NCBI RefSeq assembly: GCF_900114675.1
Contig: NZ_FOZM01000002.1
Location: forward strand, 372,001 to 436,000
DNA: 64,000 bases
Source: Yoonia litorea
GTDB taxonomy: Bacteria > Pseudomonadota > Alphaproteobacteria > Rhodobacterales > Rhodobacteraceae
Direction of reading: 5' to 3'
Within the stretch, counting starts at the first letter, position 1; the number at the start of each line of letters is the position of its first letter. The translations under genes were made by a program, and so were the position numbers. Shown here piece after piece: positions 1-8,755 of the stretch. Below the pieces are notes generated by a model, which had not been told where the DNA came from, ran no database searches, and worked only from the letters and a program-made list of their open reading frames with translations.

Positions 1-546
1 GTCCCGTCGACCGAAGTGAAATGTGTTGATGAAGACGGCAAGGACGTCCCGCAAGGTGAGCGCGGCGAAATCATCGCCCGCGGTCCGCAGATCATGAAGG
101 GCTATTGGAACAAACCCGAAGAAACCGAGAAGACGATCATGAACGGGTGGCTTCTGACCGGTGACATCGGGGTCATGGATGCAGACGGTTACTTCCGCAT
201 CGTTGACCGCAAGAAGGACATGATCCTCGTTTCAGGCTTTAACGTTTACCCGAACGAAGTCGAGGACGTGATGGCCGCACACGAGGGCATCGAAGAGGTG
301 GCCGTCATCGGTGTGCCTGACAATGCCAGCGGTGAAGCGGTAAAGGCGTTTGTCGTCAGGCGGGATGAAAACCTGACAAAAGATGCGGTCAGGGCATACT
401 GCAAAGAGCACCTAACCAACTACAAGGTGCCGAAACTTGTGGAATTCCGCGATGAACTGCCAAAGTCAAATGTCGGGAAAATCCTGCGCAAAGACCTGAG
501 GGCTGAGGAATTGGCCAAAGTCAGCAATACTGAAGGGAAGGTGTAG
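1..546 (+). CDS. Long-chain fatty-acid/acyl-CoA ligase, C-terminal part (5' truncated by window)
   Basis: This is the last 181 codons of an AMP-forming acyl-CoA synthetase. The reading frame is open from base 1, so the start lies outside the window. These enzymes activate carboxylic acids as acyl-adenylates and transfer them to CoA. Visible family landmarks are the GYWNKPEET region, GWLLTGDIG (the adenylate-binding Asp motif), the hinge segment [20 protein letters not shown], and the C-terminal catalytic lysine region [16 protein letters not shown]. The G-F-N-V-Y-P pattern is typical of FadD-like long-chain ligases, but chain-length preference cannot be read from this part. The next gene starts one base after its stop, so the two are probably co-transcribed. 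Confidence 0.92.
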   Translation, partial: VPSTEVKCVDEDGKDVPQGERGEIIARGPQIMKGYWNKPEETEKTIMNGWLLTGDIGVMDADGYFRIVDRKKDMILVSGFNVYPNEVEDVMAAHEGIEEVAVIGVPDNASGEAVKAFVVRRDENLTKDAVRAYCKEHLTNYKVPKLVEFRDELPKSNVGKILRKDLRAEELAKVSNTEGKV

Positions 547-547
547 C

Positions 548-1429
548 ATGGTCGGACCTCTCGAACAGGCAATCCTCGCACTGATGATCTTTGTAATCAT
601 GCTCGGGATGGGGGCATCCCTGACACCGCGTGACTTTACGCTCGCGCTCAAGCGGCCATACGGCCTGTTTATCGGTGTTGTTTCGCAATACGGCTTCATG
701 CCGCTCATCGGCTTCATTCTGGCGACAACACTGCCGGTCAACGACACGATCAAGATCGGCATCCTGATTATGGCCTGTATGCCAGGTGGTACGACTTCGA
801 ACATCTTCACCTACTTTTCAAAGGGCAACCTCGCGCTGTCCGTGCTGATGACCGTAACATCGACAGTGTTTGGGGTAATCCTGATCCCGATTGTGCTCGT
901 GCTCTATGCGGGTGCTCTCGATTTGGAAATTCCGCGCGAAAACATCATTGCAACGCTTGTGCTTCTCTTGGTGCCGGTGGCAATCGGAATGATACTGCGC
1001 AAACTGAATGCCAACATTGGTGCAGTGACCGAATTCATGGGATCACTTCTGGCTGTGTTCTTCATCGTATTTCTGATTGTGTCGTGGATCCCGCGGAACT
1101 GGGAGTTCCTGTTGGGCACCACGTGGGGCACGTATTTCGGTGCGATCACGCTGGGGTTGTTCGGCTTCCTGCTGGGTTACGGCTTTTCCGCCTTGTTGCG
1201 TTTGCATCCCCGCAACGCGCGTACCGTGGCGCTTGAAACCGGTATCCAGAACGGGCCGCTCGCGATTGCGATTATCGCCTTCACGTGGAGCGGCGCCGAG
1301 GCACAATCGGTTATGGCTGTGCCGGTGCTCTATTCACTCTTCATCGTCATCACATCGACGATGGTGACCATGTGGTTCCGCCGGATCAATACGGCAAACG
1401 AGCAACCATTGCCGAACGGGCTGCTTTAG
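548..1429 (+). CDS. Bile acid:sodium symporter (BASS) family transporter
   Basis: This is a 293-aa integral membrane protein with about nine or ten hydrophobic segments spread over its whole length. It matches the SBF/BASS family, whose members couple sodium to uptake of organic anions such as bile acids, pantoate or pyruvate. The segment MACMPGGTTSNIFTYFSKGN (about residues 77-96) is the family's characteristic core motif, and ALETGIQNGPLAIAI near residue 230 is the second conserved helix. Bacterial members cover many substrates, so the substrate is not assigned. The gene begins one base after the acyl-CoA ligase stop. A strong hairpin terminator follows it at 1461-1486, so the ligase and transporter probably form the end of one transcript. 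Confidence 0.88.
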   Translation: MVGPLEQAILALMIFVIMLGMGASLTPRDFTLALKRPYGLFIGVVSQYGFMPLIGFILATTLPVNDTIKIGILIMACMPGGTTSNIFTYFSKGNLALSVLMTVTSTVFGVILIPIVLVLYAGALDLEIPRENIIATLVLLLVPVAIGMILRKLNANIGAVTEFMGSLLAVFFIVFLIVSWIPRNWEFLLGTTWGTYFGAITLGLFGFLLGYGFSALLRLHPRNARTVALETGIQNGPLAIAIIAFTWSGAEAQSVMAVPVLYSLFIVITSTMVTMWFRRINTANEQPLPNGLL

Positions 1430-1460
1430 CGGCGCATTGACGTTGCTTCTTAGTTCATCG

Positions 1461-1486
1461 AAAACGGCGGCACGTCCGCCGTTTTT
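1461..1486 (+). terminator. Rho-independent terminator after the BASS gene
   Basis: A perfect 10-bp stem (AAAACGGCGG, 1461-1470, with CCGCCGTTTT, 1476-1485) closes a 5-nt loop and runs into a T tract. It sits immediately upstream of the epimerase gene and ends only 17 bases before that gene's preferred ATG at 1504. Confidence 0.85.
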
Positions 1487-1503
1487 GCATGTCCAGAGGT
1501 AAG

Positions 1504-2517
1504 ATGCGCAGAGTTTTGATCACGGGTACCGCCGGATTCATCGGATTCCATCTTGCGCAATTGATGCTGGATGAAGGATTCAAGGTGATCGGTTATGATG
1601 GCATGACTGACTACTACGATATCGAACTAAAACGCCGGCGACATCAGATCCTTCTGCAGAACCAGAACTTTAGCTGCACCGAAGGTATGCTTGAGGATAA
1701 TGCCCTGCTGTCCGAGGTCTGCGATGCCGCACAACCAGACATCATTGTCCATCTCGCCGGGCAGGCCGGGGTCCGCTATTCGCTAGAGAACCCGCGCTCA
1801 TACATGGAGTCGAACGTCATGGGGACGTTCAATGTCATTGAATGTGCGCGGCGTCACAAAGTCGATCACCTTCTTATGGCGTCAACGTCATCGGTGTATG
1901 GAGCCATCACGGAGATGCCCTTCACCGAAGTGCAGCGCGCAGACACGCCACTCACGCTTTATGCCGCCACCAAACGCGCAAACGAACACATGGGGCATTG
2001 CTATGCCCATCTGTGGAAGATCCCGACCACGATGTTCCGCTTCTTCACGGTCTATGGCCCTTACGGTCGGCCCGACATGGCGCTTTTCAAATTCGTGAAA
2101 GCCGGATTGAGCGGTGAGCCGATCAATGTTTACGGTCACGGGCAGCAGGCGCGAGATTTTACATATGTCACAGACTTGGTGCGCGGCATCCGTTTGTTGG
2201 TGGATGCACCACCAGAGCAACCCCAGACACCTGAAGAAATTCCGTCTGGCGACAGTCTATCGCCGGTCGCGCCTTACCGTGTCGTCAACATCGGTAACGG
2301 AACCAAGGTGCCGCTGATGACGTTCATTGCGGCCATCGAAACCGCGCTGGGCATGGAGTTGAAGAAGAACTTCATGGAGATGCAGATGGGTGATGTTCAC
2401 GAAACATGGGCTGATAATGGGCTCCTGCAGGACTTGACGGGGTATCGGCCACAAACAGACGTCGCAGAGGGTGTTCAACAGTTTGTCTCGTGGTATCGGG
2501 ACTACTACGGCGTCTAG
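1504..2517 (+). CDS. NAD-dependent epimerase, probably UDP-glucuronate 4-epimerase
   Basis: This 337-aa extended short-chain dehydrogenase has the N-terminal NAD-binding Rossmann motif GTAGFIGFHLA, the serine-containing STSSVYG segment, and the YAATKRANE (YxxxK) catalytic motif. PFTEVQRADTPLTLYAATK and the RFFTVYGPYGRPDMALF segment are typical of UDP-glucuronate 4-epimerases (LpsL/CapI type), which convert UDP-GlcA to UDP-GalA for polysaccharide or LPS. An in-frame ATG exists at 1489, but it lies 3 bases after the preceding terminator. The ATG at 1504 has an AGAGG element just upstream, so 1504 is preferred. UDP-glucose dehydrogenase, which makes its likely substrate, follows directly. Confidence 0.87.
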   Translation: MRRVLITGTAGFIGFHLAQLMLDEGFKVIGYDGMTDYYDIELKRRRHQILLQNQNFSCTEGMLEDNALLSEVCDAAQPDIIVHLAGQAGVRYSLENPRSYMESNVMGTFNVIECARRHKVDHLLMASTSSVYGAITEMPFTEVQRADTPLTLYAATKRANEHMGHCYAHLWKIPTTMFRFFTVYGPYGRPDMALFKFVKAGLSGEPINVYGHGQQARDFTYVTDLVRGIRLLVDAPPEQPQTPEEIPSGDSLSPVAPYRVVNIGNGTKVPLMTFIAAIETALGMELKKNFMEMQMGDVHETWADNGLLQDLTGYRPQTDVAEGVQQFVSWYRDYYGV

Positions 2518-2583
2518 ACATCGGGGCCATCACGTCGGTTTCGTGCGATGGGTCTCGCAGAAATCTCGAGAAAAGAGAGCAGA

Positions 2584-3906
2584 ATGAAGATTGCAATGAT
2601 TGGTACAGGCTATGTCGGTCTGGTTTCGGGTGTCTGCCTGTCAGATTTTGGGCACGAGGTCGTTTGTGTTGACAACAATCCGGATAAGCTCGCCCTTCTT
2701 CGCGACGGCAAAACACCGATCTTTGAGCCGGGCCTCGACGTTTTGATGGCAAAGAACACAAGCGCCGGGCGGCTCTCGTTTACGGACAATCTGGATGAGG
2801 CAACTGATGGCGCTGATGCCGTCTTTATCGCCGTTGGAACGCCAAGCCGACGCGGAGACGGGCATGCCGACCTGACGTTCGTCTTCAACGCTGTGAAGGA
2901 TGTCGCCAAGTCGCTCAAGCGACCAACTGTTGTCGTGACCAAATCGACTGTGCCTGTCGGAACCAATCAGCAGGTTGCAAAGCTCCTGAAAGAACAGCGG
3001 CCTGATCTTGATTGCGACGTCGTTTCGAACCCCGAGTTTTTGCGGGAAGGCGCGGCAATCGACGACTTCATGCATCCCGATCGTGTGGTCATCGGCGCAA
3101 ACACTGAGCGCGGCGCAAATGTCTTGCAGGAGATCTACCGCCCGCTGTCCCTCCGCGATTATCCGGTACTGACGACTGATCTGGAAACGGCGGAGATGAT
3201 CAAATACGCGGCCAATGCGTTTCTTGCGACCAAGGTCACCTTCATCAACGAAATCGCTATGCTCTGCGAAAAGACCGGCGCAGACGTCAAAGAGGTCGCG
3301 ATGGGCATGGGCTTTGACAGCCGGATCGGCCCGAAATTTCTGCAGGCTGGCCCCGGATATGGTGGTTCATGCTTCCCGAAAGATACCAAGGCGCTAGCTC
3401 GCATCGGTCAAGATCATGCTGCCCCCCTCCAGATCGTCGAGACCGTCATCAAGGTCAATGAGGAAGTGAAGCGTCTCATGGTCGAAAAGATCATCGACCT
3501 GTGTGAGGAAAAATTGCGCGGCAAGACAATCGCGGTTTTGGGTCTCACATTCAAACCCGACACAGATGATATGCGCGACGCGCCTTCGCTGACGGTGGTG
3601 CCAACACTGGTCGGTCACGGTGCAGACGTCCGCGTTGTTGATCCTCAGGCATTTCGCGAAGCAGAAGAGCTTTTGCCAAACGTCACGTGGTGCGACGACC
3701 CATATGCAGCGGTCGACGGCGCACATGCAGTGATCATGCTGACTGAGTGGAACGAGTTCCGGGCGCTTGATCTCAAGGAAATGGCAAGCCGCATGGCGGC
3801 ACCGCGCATGGCGGATCTGCGAAATATGTATTCGTGCGACCTCGCGATTGATGCAGGCTTTGAGGCCTACGTCGCGATGGGACGGCGCGGGCATTTGCCG
3901 AACTAG
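2584..3906 (+). CDS. ugd: UDP-glucose 6-dehydrogenase
   Basis: The 440-aa product oxidises UDP-glucose to UDP-glucuronate in the cytoplasm, using two NAD+. The N-terminal Rossmann motif GTGYVGLVSG is present at residues 7-16. The catalytic cysteine, Cys263, lies in GPGYGGSCFPKDTKAL, and the C-terminal UDP-binding domain contains GLTFKPDTDDMRDAPS. The length is normal for the bacterial family. The ATG at 2584 is preferred over an upstream in-frame ATG at 2548 because AGAGAGC lies just before it and the protein then begins MKIAMIGTGYVG, as homologues do. It sits 66 bp after the epimerase, and together the two would supply UDP-GlcA and UDP-GalA. Confidence 0.95.
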   Translation: MKIAMIGTGYVGLVSGVCLSDFGHEVVCVDNNPDKLALLRDGKTPIFEPGLDVLMAKNTSAGRLSFTDNLDEATDGADAVFIAVGTPSRRGDGHADLTFVFNAVKDVAKSLKRPTVVVTKSTVPVGTNQQVAKLLKEQRPDLDCDVVSNPEFLREGAAIDDFMHPDRVVIGANTERGANVLQEIYRPLSLRDYPVLTTDLETAEMIKYAANAFLATKVTFINEIAMLCEKTGADVKEVAMGMGFDSRIGPKFLQAGPGYGGSCFPKDTKALARIGQDHAAPLQIVETVIKVNEEVKRLMVEKIIDLCEEKLRGKTIAVLGLTFKPDTDDMRDAPSLTVVPTLVGHGADVRVVDPQAFREAEELLPNVTWCDDPYAAVDGAHAVIMLTEWNEFRALDLKEMASRMAAPRMADLRNMYSCDLAIDAGFEAYVAMGRRGHLPN

Positions 3907-3916
3907 GTGAAGGCGG

Positions 3917-3952
3917 CGTTTGCGACAGGCCGGGCAACGGCATTCGCAAACG
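3917..3952. repeat. Inverted repeat between ugd and the tungstate transporter
   Basis: Two perfect 9-bp arms (CGTTTGCGA at 3917-3925, TCGCAAACG at 3944-3952) flank an 18-bp spacer. There is no T tract, so it is not a clear intrinsic terminator. It lies about 100 bp upstream of the first transporter gene and could be a regulator site or an mRNA 3' structure for ugd. Confidence 0.5.
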
Positions 3953-4053
3953 ACTGAGACAAACTGCCCCATGACGCGCAAAAGCCCGCTGAGTTCTGGC
4001 GCCGCATCGCTAATCTTGGCAGATAAGGCAGAGACGCGAAGGAGGCTGAACTG

Positions 4054-4758
4054 ATGGTCGATCTTTGGGACGGCCTTGTGCAAGCAGTTTGGCTGATGGC
4101 GTCCCTTGATGCAGAGCTCGCAGACATTGCGGCGCGATCACTTTACGTGACGCTGACGGCGTTGGTCGTTGCGTGCGCTTTGGCGTTTCCGCTTGCGGCG
4201 TATCTCGCCGTGCGCCGTTTTCGGGCACGTCGGACGATTATAGCCATCCTCAACGCCCTTATGGGGCTTCCGCCTGTTGTGGTCGGGCTGATCGTCTATT
4301 TGCTACTGTCACGTTCGGGACCATTCGGTGTTTTGGGCCTTTTGTTCACACCAACCGCCATGATCATCGCGCAAGTGCTGATCATGGTCCCTCTGATCGC
4401 CAGTATTGCGCACCAATCACTGCGTGATCTTTGGCAGGAATATCATGACCTTCTGATCTCGATGAACGTCACGCAGGGGCAAAAGCTTCGGACGCTTTTG
4501 TGGGATGCGCGGCGCGCGCTTCTGACGGCGGCCTTGGCCGGTTTCGGGCGTGGCATCGGTGAGGTGGGCGCAATCATGATTGTTGGTGGGAACATCGACA
4601 ATGTTACGCGCGTCCTGACCACCGCGATCGCACTTGAGACCGGCAAAGGCGAGTTCGCATTGGCATTGGCTCTTGGGTTTATTCTGATCGGACTCACGAT
4701 TGCAGTGAATTTGTTGATCCATTGGCTGGGCCAGACCGAAAGGGAGGGCCGCTGGTGA
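4054..4758 (+). CDS. tupB: Tungstate ABC transporter, permease subunit
   Basis: This 234-aa inner-membrane permease of the binding-protein-dependent ABC family has about five hydrophobic segments and the permease loop GRGIGEVGAIMIVGGNI (about residues 167-183), as in the TupB/WtpB/ModB group. LPPVVVGLIVYLLLSRSGP near residue 70 is also typical. An AAGGAGG ribosome site lies about 10 bases before the ATG. It is the first gene of tupB-tupC-tupA, and its stop overlaps the next start. The binding protein points to tungstate, but molybdate is a close alternative. Its setting beside a formate dehydrogenase locus fits supply of the metal for the pterin cofactor. Confidence 0.87.
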   Translation: MVDLWDGLVQAVWLMASLDAELADIAARSLYVTLTALVVACALAFPLAAYLAVRRFRARRTIIAILNALMGLPPVVVGLIVYLLLSRSGPFGVLGLLFTPTAMIIAQVLIMVPLIASIAHQSLRDLWQEYHDLLISMNVTQGQKLRTLLWDARRALLTAALAGFGRGIGEVGAIMIVGGNIDNVTRVLTTAIALETGKGEFALALALGFILIGLTIAVNLLIHWLGQTEREGRW

Positions 4759-5468
4759 GCAGTATGTTCCCTCTTATCGTCAGCGGAGCTGAGGCGCGAC
4801 GGCGCGGCAATCGCCTGATCGGACCAATTGACCTTCAACTTGAAGGTAAGGGGGCGACGGTTGTTGTTGGTCCGAACGGATCAGGCAAAACAACCTTGTT
4901 GAACTTGTTGCACGGTACTGTTCGCCTCGCGCGGGGCCATGTCCAATGGCAGGTCAACACCGAGGATGCGCGCCGGATGCAATCTTTCGTTTTCCAAAGG
5001 CCCGTGATGCTCCGCCGATCGGTGATCGACAATCTGGCCTATCCACTCGTTATCCGGGGGCAAAGCGCACGCACCGCAAGAGAGGCTGCCGCATCCTGGG
5101 CTGAACGGATTGGGCTTTCTGCAATGAAGGACCGTTCTGCGACCAGCCTGTCAGGGGGTGAGCAGCAAAAGCTCGCGCTGGCGCGCGCATTGATCACCGA
5201 ACCTGTTGTGCTTTTTCTGGACGAACCTTCGGCTTCGCTTGACGGACGCGCAACGCGCGACATTGAAAATCTGCTTCTGGAACAGAAGGCCGCAGGGACA
5301 CGAATAATCATGTCGACGCATGATATGGGTCAAGCAAAGCGCCTTGCGGACGATGTAGTCTTTCTTTGCAACGGACATGTGGCAGAGAAAACAAGTGCGG
5401 CAGAGTTCTTTGCGCAACCAGCGACCCTGCAGGCGCAGGCATTTTTGAACGGAGATATTGTTGAATGA
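4755..5468 (+). CDS. tupC: Tungstate ABC transporter, ATP-binding subunit
   Basis: This 237-aa cytoplasmic ATPase carries Walker A GPNGSGKTT, the signature LSGGEQQKLALARAL, Walker B VVLFLDEPSASLD and a switch His in STHDMGQ. Together these drive import through the TupB permease. The start is the GTG at 4755, which overlaps the tupB stop by four bases (GTGA) and follows an AGGGAGGG ribosome site. An internal ATG at 4764 is less well placed, and an upstream frame extension to 4722 would overlap tupB heavily. It lacks the long C-terminal TOBE domain found in ModC, in keeping with TupC. The gene is translationally coupled at both ends. Confidence 0.88.
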   Translation: MSSMFPLIVSGAEARRRGNRLIGPIDLQLEGKGATVVVGPNGSGKTTLLNLLHGTVRLARGHVQWQVNTEDARRMQSFVFQRPVMLRRSVIDNLAYPLVIRGQSARTAREAAASWAERIGLSAMKDRSATSLSGGEQQKLALARALITEPVVLFLDEPSASLDGRATRDIENLLLEQKAAGTRIIMSTHDMGQAKRLADDVVFLCNGHVAEKTSAAEFFAQPATLQAQAFLNGDIVE

Positions 5469-6271
5469 GACTGCTAGCTACCATCCTTCTTGTACTTTGG
5501 CCGTCTGTGTCCTTGGCCGAAAACACCATGCGGATGGCAGTTACAACGTCGTTCCATAATTCCGGATTGGCGGACGTCCTGCTTCCTGAAATTCAAAACG
5601 ATCTGGGGCTAGAGGTGCAGCTTTTGATCGTCGGAACCGGACAGGCAATCAAACTGGGACAAGCTGGCGACGTCGACGCAATTCTTGTGCATTCCCGTGC
5701 AGCAGAAGAGGCTTTCGTGGCTGAAGGATACGGCACGCATCGCCGTGAGGTGATGTATAATGACTTTGTGATCATCGGCCCTGCTGCCGATCCGGCGAGT
5801 GTGGCGGGTGTCGAAACAGTCACAGAGGCGCTGCAACGCGTTGCGGAAGCCGAAGCAATTTTCGTCAGCCGCGGTGATGATAGCGGCACTCACCGCAAGG
5901 AACTCAGCCTCTGGTCCAGCGCTGATCTTGATGTCGAGGCATTCGGACCGCACTATCGCGCCGTCGGTGCAGGAATGGGGGCGGCACTCAATACTGCGGC
6001 CGACATGAACGCCTACATTCTTTCAGATCGTGCCAGTTGGTTGAACTTCGGCAACAAAGCGGACCTCGCGCTGCTGTTCGCTGGCGATCCGGTGCTGTTC
6101 AATCAATACAGCTTCCTTCCGGTAAACGCCGAGCTGCATCCGCATGTGAACGCAGAGGCCGTTGCCGCATTGGAAGCTTGGTTGACAGGCCCACGCGCTG
6201 CTGAGTTGATCAACAGCTACACTATCGACGGTGAAACACTCTTCGTCTTCAATGCCACGTCAGAAGATTAG
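5465..6271 (+). CDS. tupA: Tungstate-binding periplasmic protein
   Basis: This 268-aa protein starts with a Sec signal peptide (MRLLATILLVLWPSVSLA, cleavage after about residue 18). The mature domain begins MRMAVTTSFHNSGLADVLLP, and the TTS-x4-SGL pattern contacts the oxyanion in TupA proteins. A second family motif, SRGDDSGTHRKE, is also present. These two motifs distinguish TupA/WtpA-type binding proteins from ModA, so tungstate is the best guess; affinity for molybdate is not excluded. Its ATG overlaps the tupC stop (ATGA). It converges on the formate dehydrogenase maturation operon, with only 8 bases between stop codons. Confidence 0.88.
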   Translation: MRLLATILLVLWPSVSLAENTMRMAVTTSFHNSGLADVLLPEIQNDLGLEVQLLIVGTGQAIKLGQAGDVDAILVHSRAAEEAFVAEGYGTHRREVMYNDFVIIGPAADPASVAGVETVTEALQRVAEAEAIFVSRGDDSGTHRKELSLWSSADLDVEAFGPHYRAVGAGMGAALNTAADMNAYILSDRASWLNFGNKADLALLFAGDPVLFNQYSFLPVNAELHPHVNAEAVAALEAWLTGPRAAELINSYTIDGETLFVFNATSED

Positions 6272-6279
6272 CGGATTGC

Positions 6280-6768
6280 TCAGTGGCCTTCGTCGTCGAG
6301 TGATCCGTGCACGGCAAATTGAGCCAGATCGGCTGGCTGCGCTTCAATGACACGGTATGCCTCTTTCACGCCGGCCGGCGTCAGTTCGCGCGACACAGTA
6401 AGCATGGTGCCTTGCTCATGATCTTCGCATAGATCGGCCATATGCGCGATTTCGGCTTCGGCGACGGGCATTGCGGCCTCAATGGAAGGGGCGTTGTAGT
6501 AGGTCACGAAATGCTGTGCGAGCGTGCTTGTCAGGCTGGCGACCTTTGCAGGTGAGACATCTGTCACTGAAACGAATGTTGCCCGTCCACCTGTCTCAAG
6601 CCCGAACCAACCGTTTGCGAAGGCCTGTCGTGCTTTGCCAACCAGATCATTGTCTGACCAGTTGGAGAATTCAAAACCACCCGAAATGCAGTACTCACCG
6701 GTCCGTGCAGGATTTGCGAAGACACGCTGATCGCTTTCGTCAAGATGGGTTGCGACTGCAAGTTTCAT
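6280..6768 (-). CDS. DUF6505-like protein of the formate dehydrogenase locus
   Basis: This 162-aa soluble protein has no signal peptide or membrane segment. Its start overlaps the stop of the ligase-like gene by four bases (ATGA). I recognise it only as the small conserved protein that accompanies this ligase-like gene in alphaproteobacterial formate dehydrogenase clusters, probably the family named DUF6505. It starts MKLAVATHLDESDQRVF and has no obvious metal-binding or catalytic signature. As the last gene of the five-gene leftward operon it is presumably involved in cofactor or Fe-S assembly of the dehydrogenase, which is inferred from position only. Confidence 0.75.
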   Translation of the reverse strand: MKLAVATHLDESDQRVFANPARTGEYCISGGFEFSNWSDNDLVGKARQAFANGWFGLETGGRATFVSVTDVSPAKVASLTSTLAQHFVTYYNAPSIEAAMPVAEAEIAHMADLCEDHEQGTMLTVSRELTPAGVKEAYRVIEAQPADLAQFAVHGSLDDEGH

Positions 6769-7469
6769 GCCTGACCTTTCAAGAGTGTTGTCAGTGGCAA
6801 AAGATGTGTCTGTCCATTTTCATCTTTCAAAAGCATCCCGAAGTCTTCATCAATCCCCATGAACGTTCCCTTGAGGCCCGACTGGGTGACGTCTTCGCCA
6901 ATTCCGTGTGACAGTCCGCGCCATTCGGTATGCACACCACGCGGGCCATCTGTTTCCCAGCGATTGATCCAGTGCAACGTGTGGCGCGCCCAGCTTTCGA
7001 TAAGTTGGTCCGGAGCGACATCAGCGCAGCCTTCCGCAGCCAAAGCGGTCCGGTCTGGTGTGTGGCCCATTTCATCGCTTTCCGGCAGGAAAGGCACCCT
7101 GAACCCCACCACGATCCAGTCCGGTTCCGCATTGGGATCATCTGTCGAAGCTGCAACATCAAACGCACCGCAGGATGCGCCATTCACACGCAGTTTTCCG
7201 TCCCATTCCAAGTGGACGGAAACCTCCGGCGGGGCGAGAGCGCCGAGTGCATTCTGAAAACCGACAGCACACAGCGGCAGCATCGCCATAGCCTTTGACA
7301 GAGGAACTTCCGGTGAGAGGATCAATGCCGCTTCGATCACATCTGCGCGTGTGCCGTAGGTTATAAGGCCTGCGTCACACCCGAGCGTTGCCTGGCGCTG
7401 GGCTTCGGTGAAGGCGTCTTCATCAACCGGCTGACCTTGCATCATTGGCGGAAACGTCAGCGCCATCAC
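6765..7469 (-). CDS. Biotin/lipoate A/B protein ligase family protein
   Basis: The 234-aa product resembles the biotin/lipoate protein ligase fold. Features include an N-terminal segment with LTFPPMMQGQPVDEDAF, a central VHLEWDGKLRVNGASCGAF strand-turn region matching the ligase core, and a C-terminal DEDFGMLLKDENGQTHLLPL segment like the small SH3-type domain of BirA. In the core, BirA-like enzymes have KWPND and GGILVE motifs; here the pattern is EWDGKLRVNG, so classical biotin ligase activity is doubtful. ATGA overlaps on both sides place it between Mrp and the DUF6505-like gene. A role in modifying or chaperoning a dehydrogenase component is inferred, not shown. Confidence 0.75.
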   Translation of the reverse strand: MMALTFPPMMQGQPVDEDAFTEAQRQATLGCDAGLITYGTRADVIEAALILSPEVPLSKAMAMLPLCAVGFQNALGALAPPEVSVHLEWDGKLRVNGASCGAFDVAASTDDPNAEPDWIVVGFRVPFLPESDEMGHTPDRTALAAEGCADVAPDQLIESWARHTLHWINRWETDGPRGVHTEWRGLSHGIGEDVTQSGLKGTFMGIDEDFGMLLKDENGQTHLLPLTTLLKGQA

Positions 7470-8524
7470 TTAAATCCTGCGGCGAGTGTACGGGCGATCT
7501 GGTAAAACGCGGCTGCTTGCGGCCCGTCAGGGTTGCTCACAGTGACCGGCGCGCCGCCATCGGCGGCCAACCTGACTGCAAGATCAAGTGGCACCTCGGC
7601 CAAAAGCGGCACATCCAGTTTGGCGGCCTCAGCGGCGACACCACCGTGGCCGAAGACGTGTTCTTCATGTCCGCAGTTAGAGCAGATATGCGTGCTCATG
7701 TTTTCGATCATCCCAAGGATCGGCACGTTCAGTTGCTTGAACATATCGATCCCCTTGCGCGCATCGAGCAACGCCACGTCCTGTGGAGTAGAGACAATGA
7801 CCGCGCCGTCGACACGTGCCTTTTGTGCCAATGTCATTTGCACGTCTCCAGTGCCCGGCGGTAGATCCACCAGCAGCACATCAAGGGCACCCCACTGCAC
7901 TTGCATCATCATCTGCTGCAACGCACCCATCAACATCGGCCCGCGCCAGACGACCGCTTGATCATCGTTCGTCATCAGGCCAATCGACATGAGCGTCACG
8001 CCATGATTGCGCAAAGGCAGGATCGTTTTGCCGTCAGGTGATGCAGGCCGCCCAGAGACCCCCAACATTCTTGGTTGTGAAGGCCCATAGACATCGGCAT
8101 CCAGCACCCCGACCCGCAGCCCCATCTGGGCAAGCGCACAAGCGAGGTTGCTGGTGACCGTAGATTTGCCGACACCACCCTTGCCTGACGCGACCGCTAT
8201 GATGCGATCAACGCCGGGAATGCGCTCCGGTCCGGTTTGTTTTGGTCGCTGTGGCTGTAGATCGGGCGGCGCGGCGGTTTGTGTATGGCCCGTCATCACA
8301 ATGGAGACGGCATCGACACCATCAAGTGCCTTCAGCGTTGTCTCTGCCTGGGATTTAACAGGTTCATAGGCCGCAGCCTGATTGCCGGGGATTTCAAGCA
8401 CAAAGCGGACTTTTCCCGCATCCACATTCAAGGCCCGCATAACGCCACTTGAAACGATATCGCCGCCAGCGGGGTCCGATATGTTTTTCAGGCAGTCAAG
8501 CACTGCCTCGCGTGTGATACTCAA
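7466..8524 (-). CDS. mrp: Mrp/NBP35-family Fe-S cluster carrier ATPase
   Basis: This 352-aa protein has an N-terminal MIP18/DUF59 domain (about residues 5-80) followed by a deviant-Walker P-loop ATPase domain with GKGGVGKST at residues 114-122. The Walker B region LLVDLPPGTGD is present, and a CxxC pair (Cys281, Cys284) would bind a bridging [4Fe-4S] cluster at a dimer interface. Mrp/ApbC proteins carry Fe-S clusters to apo-proteins. Its ATG overlaps the stop of the 67-aa upstream gene. Location inside a formate dehydrogenase maturation operon suggests it is dedicated to the many clusters of that enzyme, although a housekeeping role is possible. Confidence 0.92.
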   Translation of the reverse strand: MSITREAVLDCLKNISDPAGGDIVSSGVMRALNVDAGKVRFVLEIPGNQAAAYEPVKSQAETTLKALDGVDAVSIVMTGHTQTAAPPDLQPQRPKQTGPERIPGVDRIIAVASGKGGVGKSTVTSNLACALAQMGLRVGVLDADVYGPSQPRMLGVSGRPASPDGKTILPLRNHGVTLMSIGLMTNDDQAVVWRGPMLMGALQQMMMQVQWGALDVLLVDLPPGTGDVQMTLAQKARVDGAVIVSTPQDVALLDARKGIDMFKQLNVPILGMIENMSTHICSNCGHEEHVFGHGGVAAEAAKLDVPLLAEVPLDLAVRLAADGGAPVTVSNPDGPQAAAFYQIARTLAAGFK

Positions 8525-8724
8525 GTGGCGTCGCGCCCCGTAATATTGCCGCTGACCTCATGGACCATGTCCAACCCGTCAATCGTAATGACGGCTTTTA
8601 CGGCATAGACCTGATCGGATTGTCCACCGTTTCGCATTGCTTCTTCAATTGCCTGCTGTGAGGTCACACCAACCTGTTTGAGAAACTTGCGCATCGACAT
8701 GTTGAAATCGTCATTACTCATCAT
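8521..8724 (-). CDS. Small DUF6494-like protein
   Basis: This 67-aa cytoplasmic protein (MMSNDDFNMSMRKFLKQVGV) is preceded by a GGGAGGG ribosome site and coupled by an ATGA overlap to mrp. It contains an N-terminal amphipathic helix with the TSQQAIEEAMR segment and a short C-terminal beta region. I recognise it as the small conserved protein accompanying mrp in alphaproteobacterial formate dehydrogenase clusters, probably DUF6494; its function is unknown. Two adjacent ATG codons (8724 and 8721) are both possible starts. Confidence 0.75.
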   Translation of the reverse strand: MMSNDDFNMSMRKFLKQVGVTSQQAIEEAMRNGGQSDQVYAVKAVITIDGLDMVHEVSGNITGRDAT

Positions 8725-8755
8725 CGAGCCCTCCCTGTTCGCTTACGTCATTCTA

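Noticed and set aside
5465-6271. Molybdate rather than tungstate as the transported ion
   Set aside because: The binding protein has the TTS-x4-SGL and SRGDDSGTHRKE motifs of TupA rather than ModA; molybdate is kept only as a secondary possibility.
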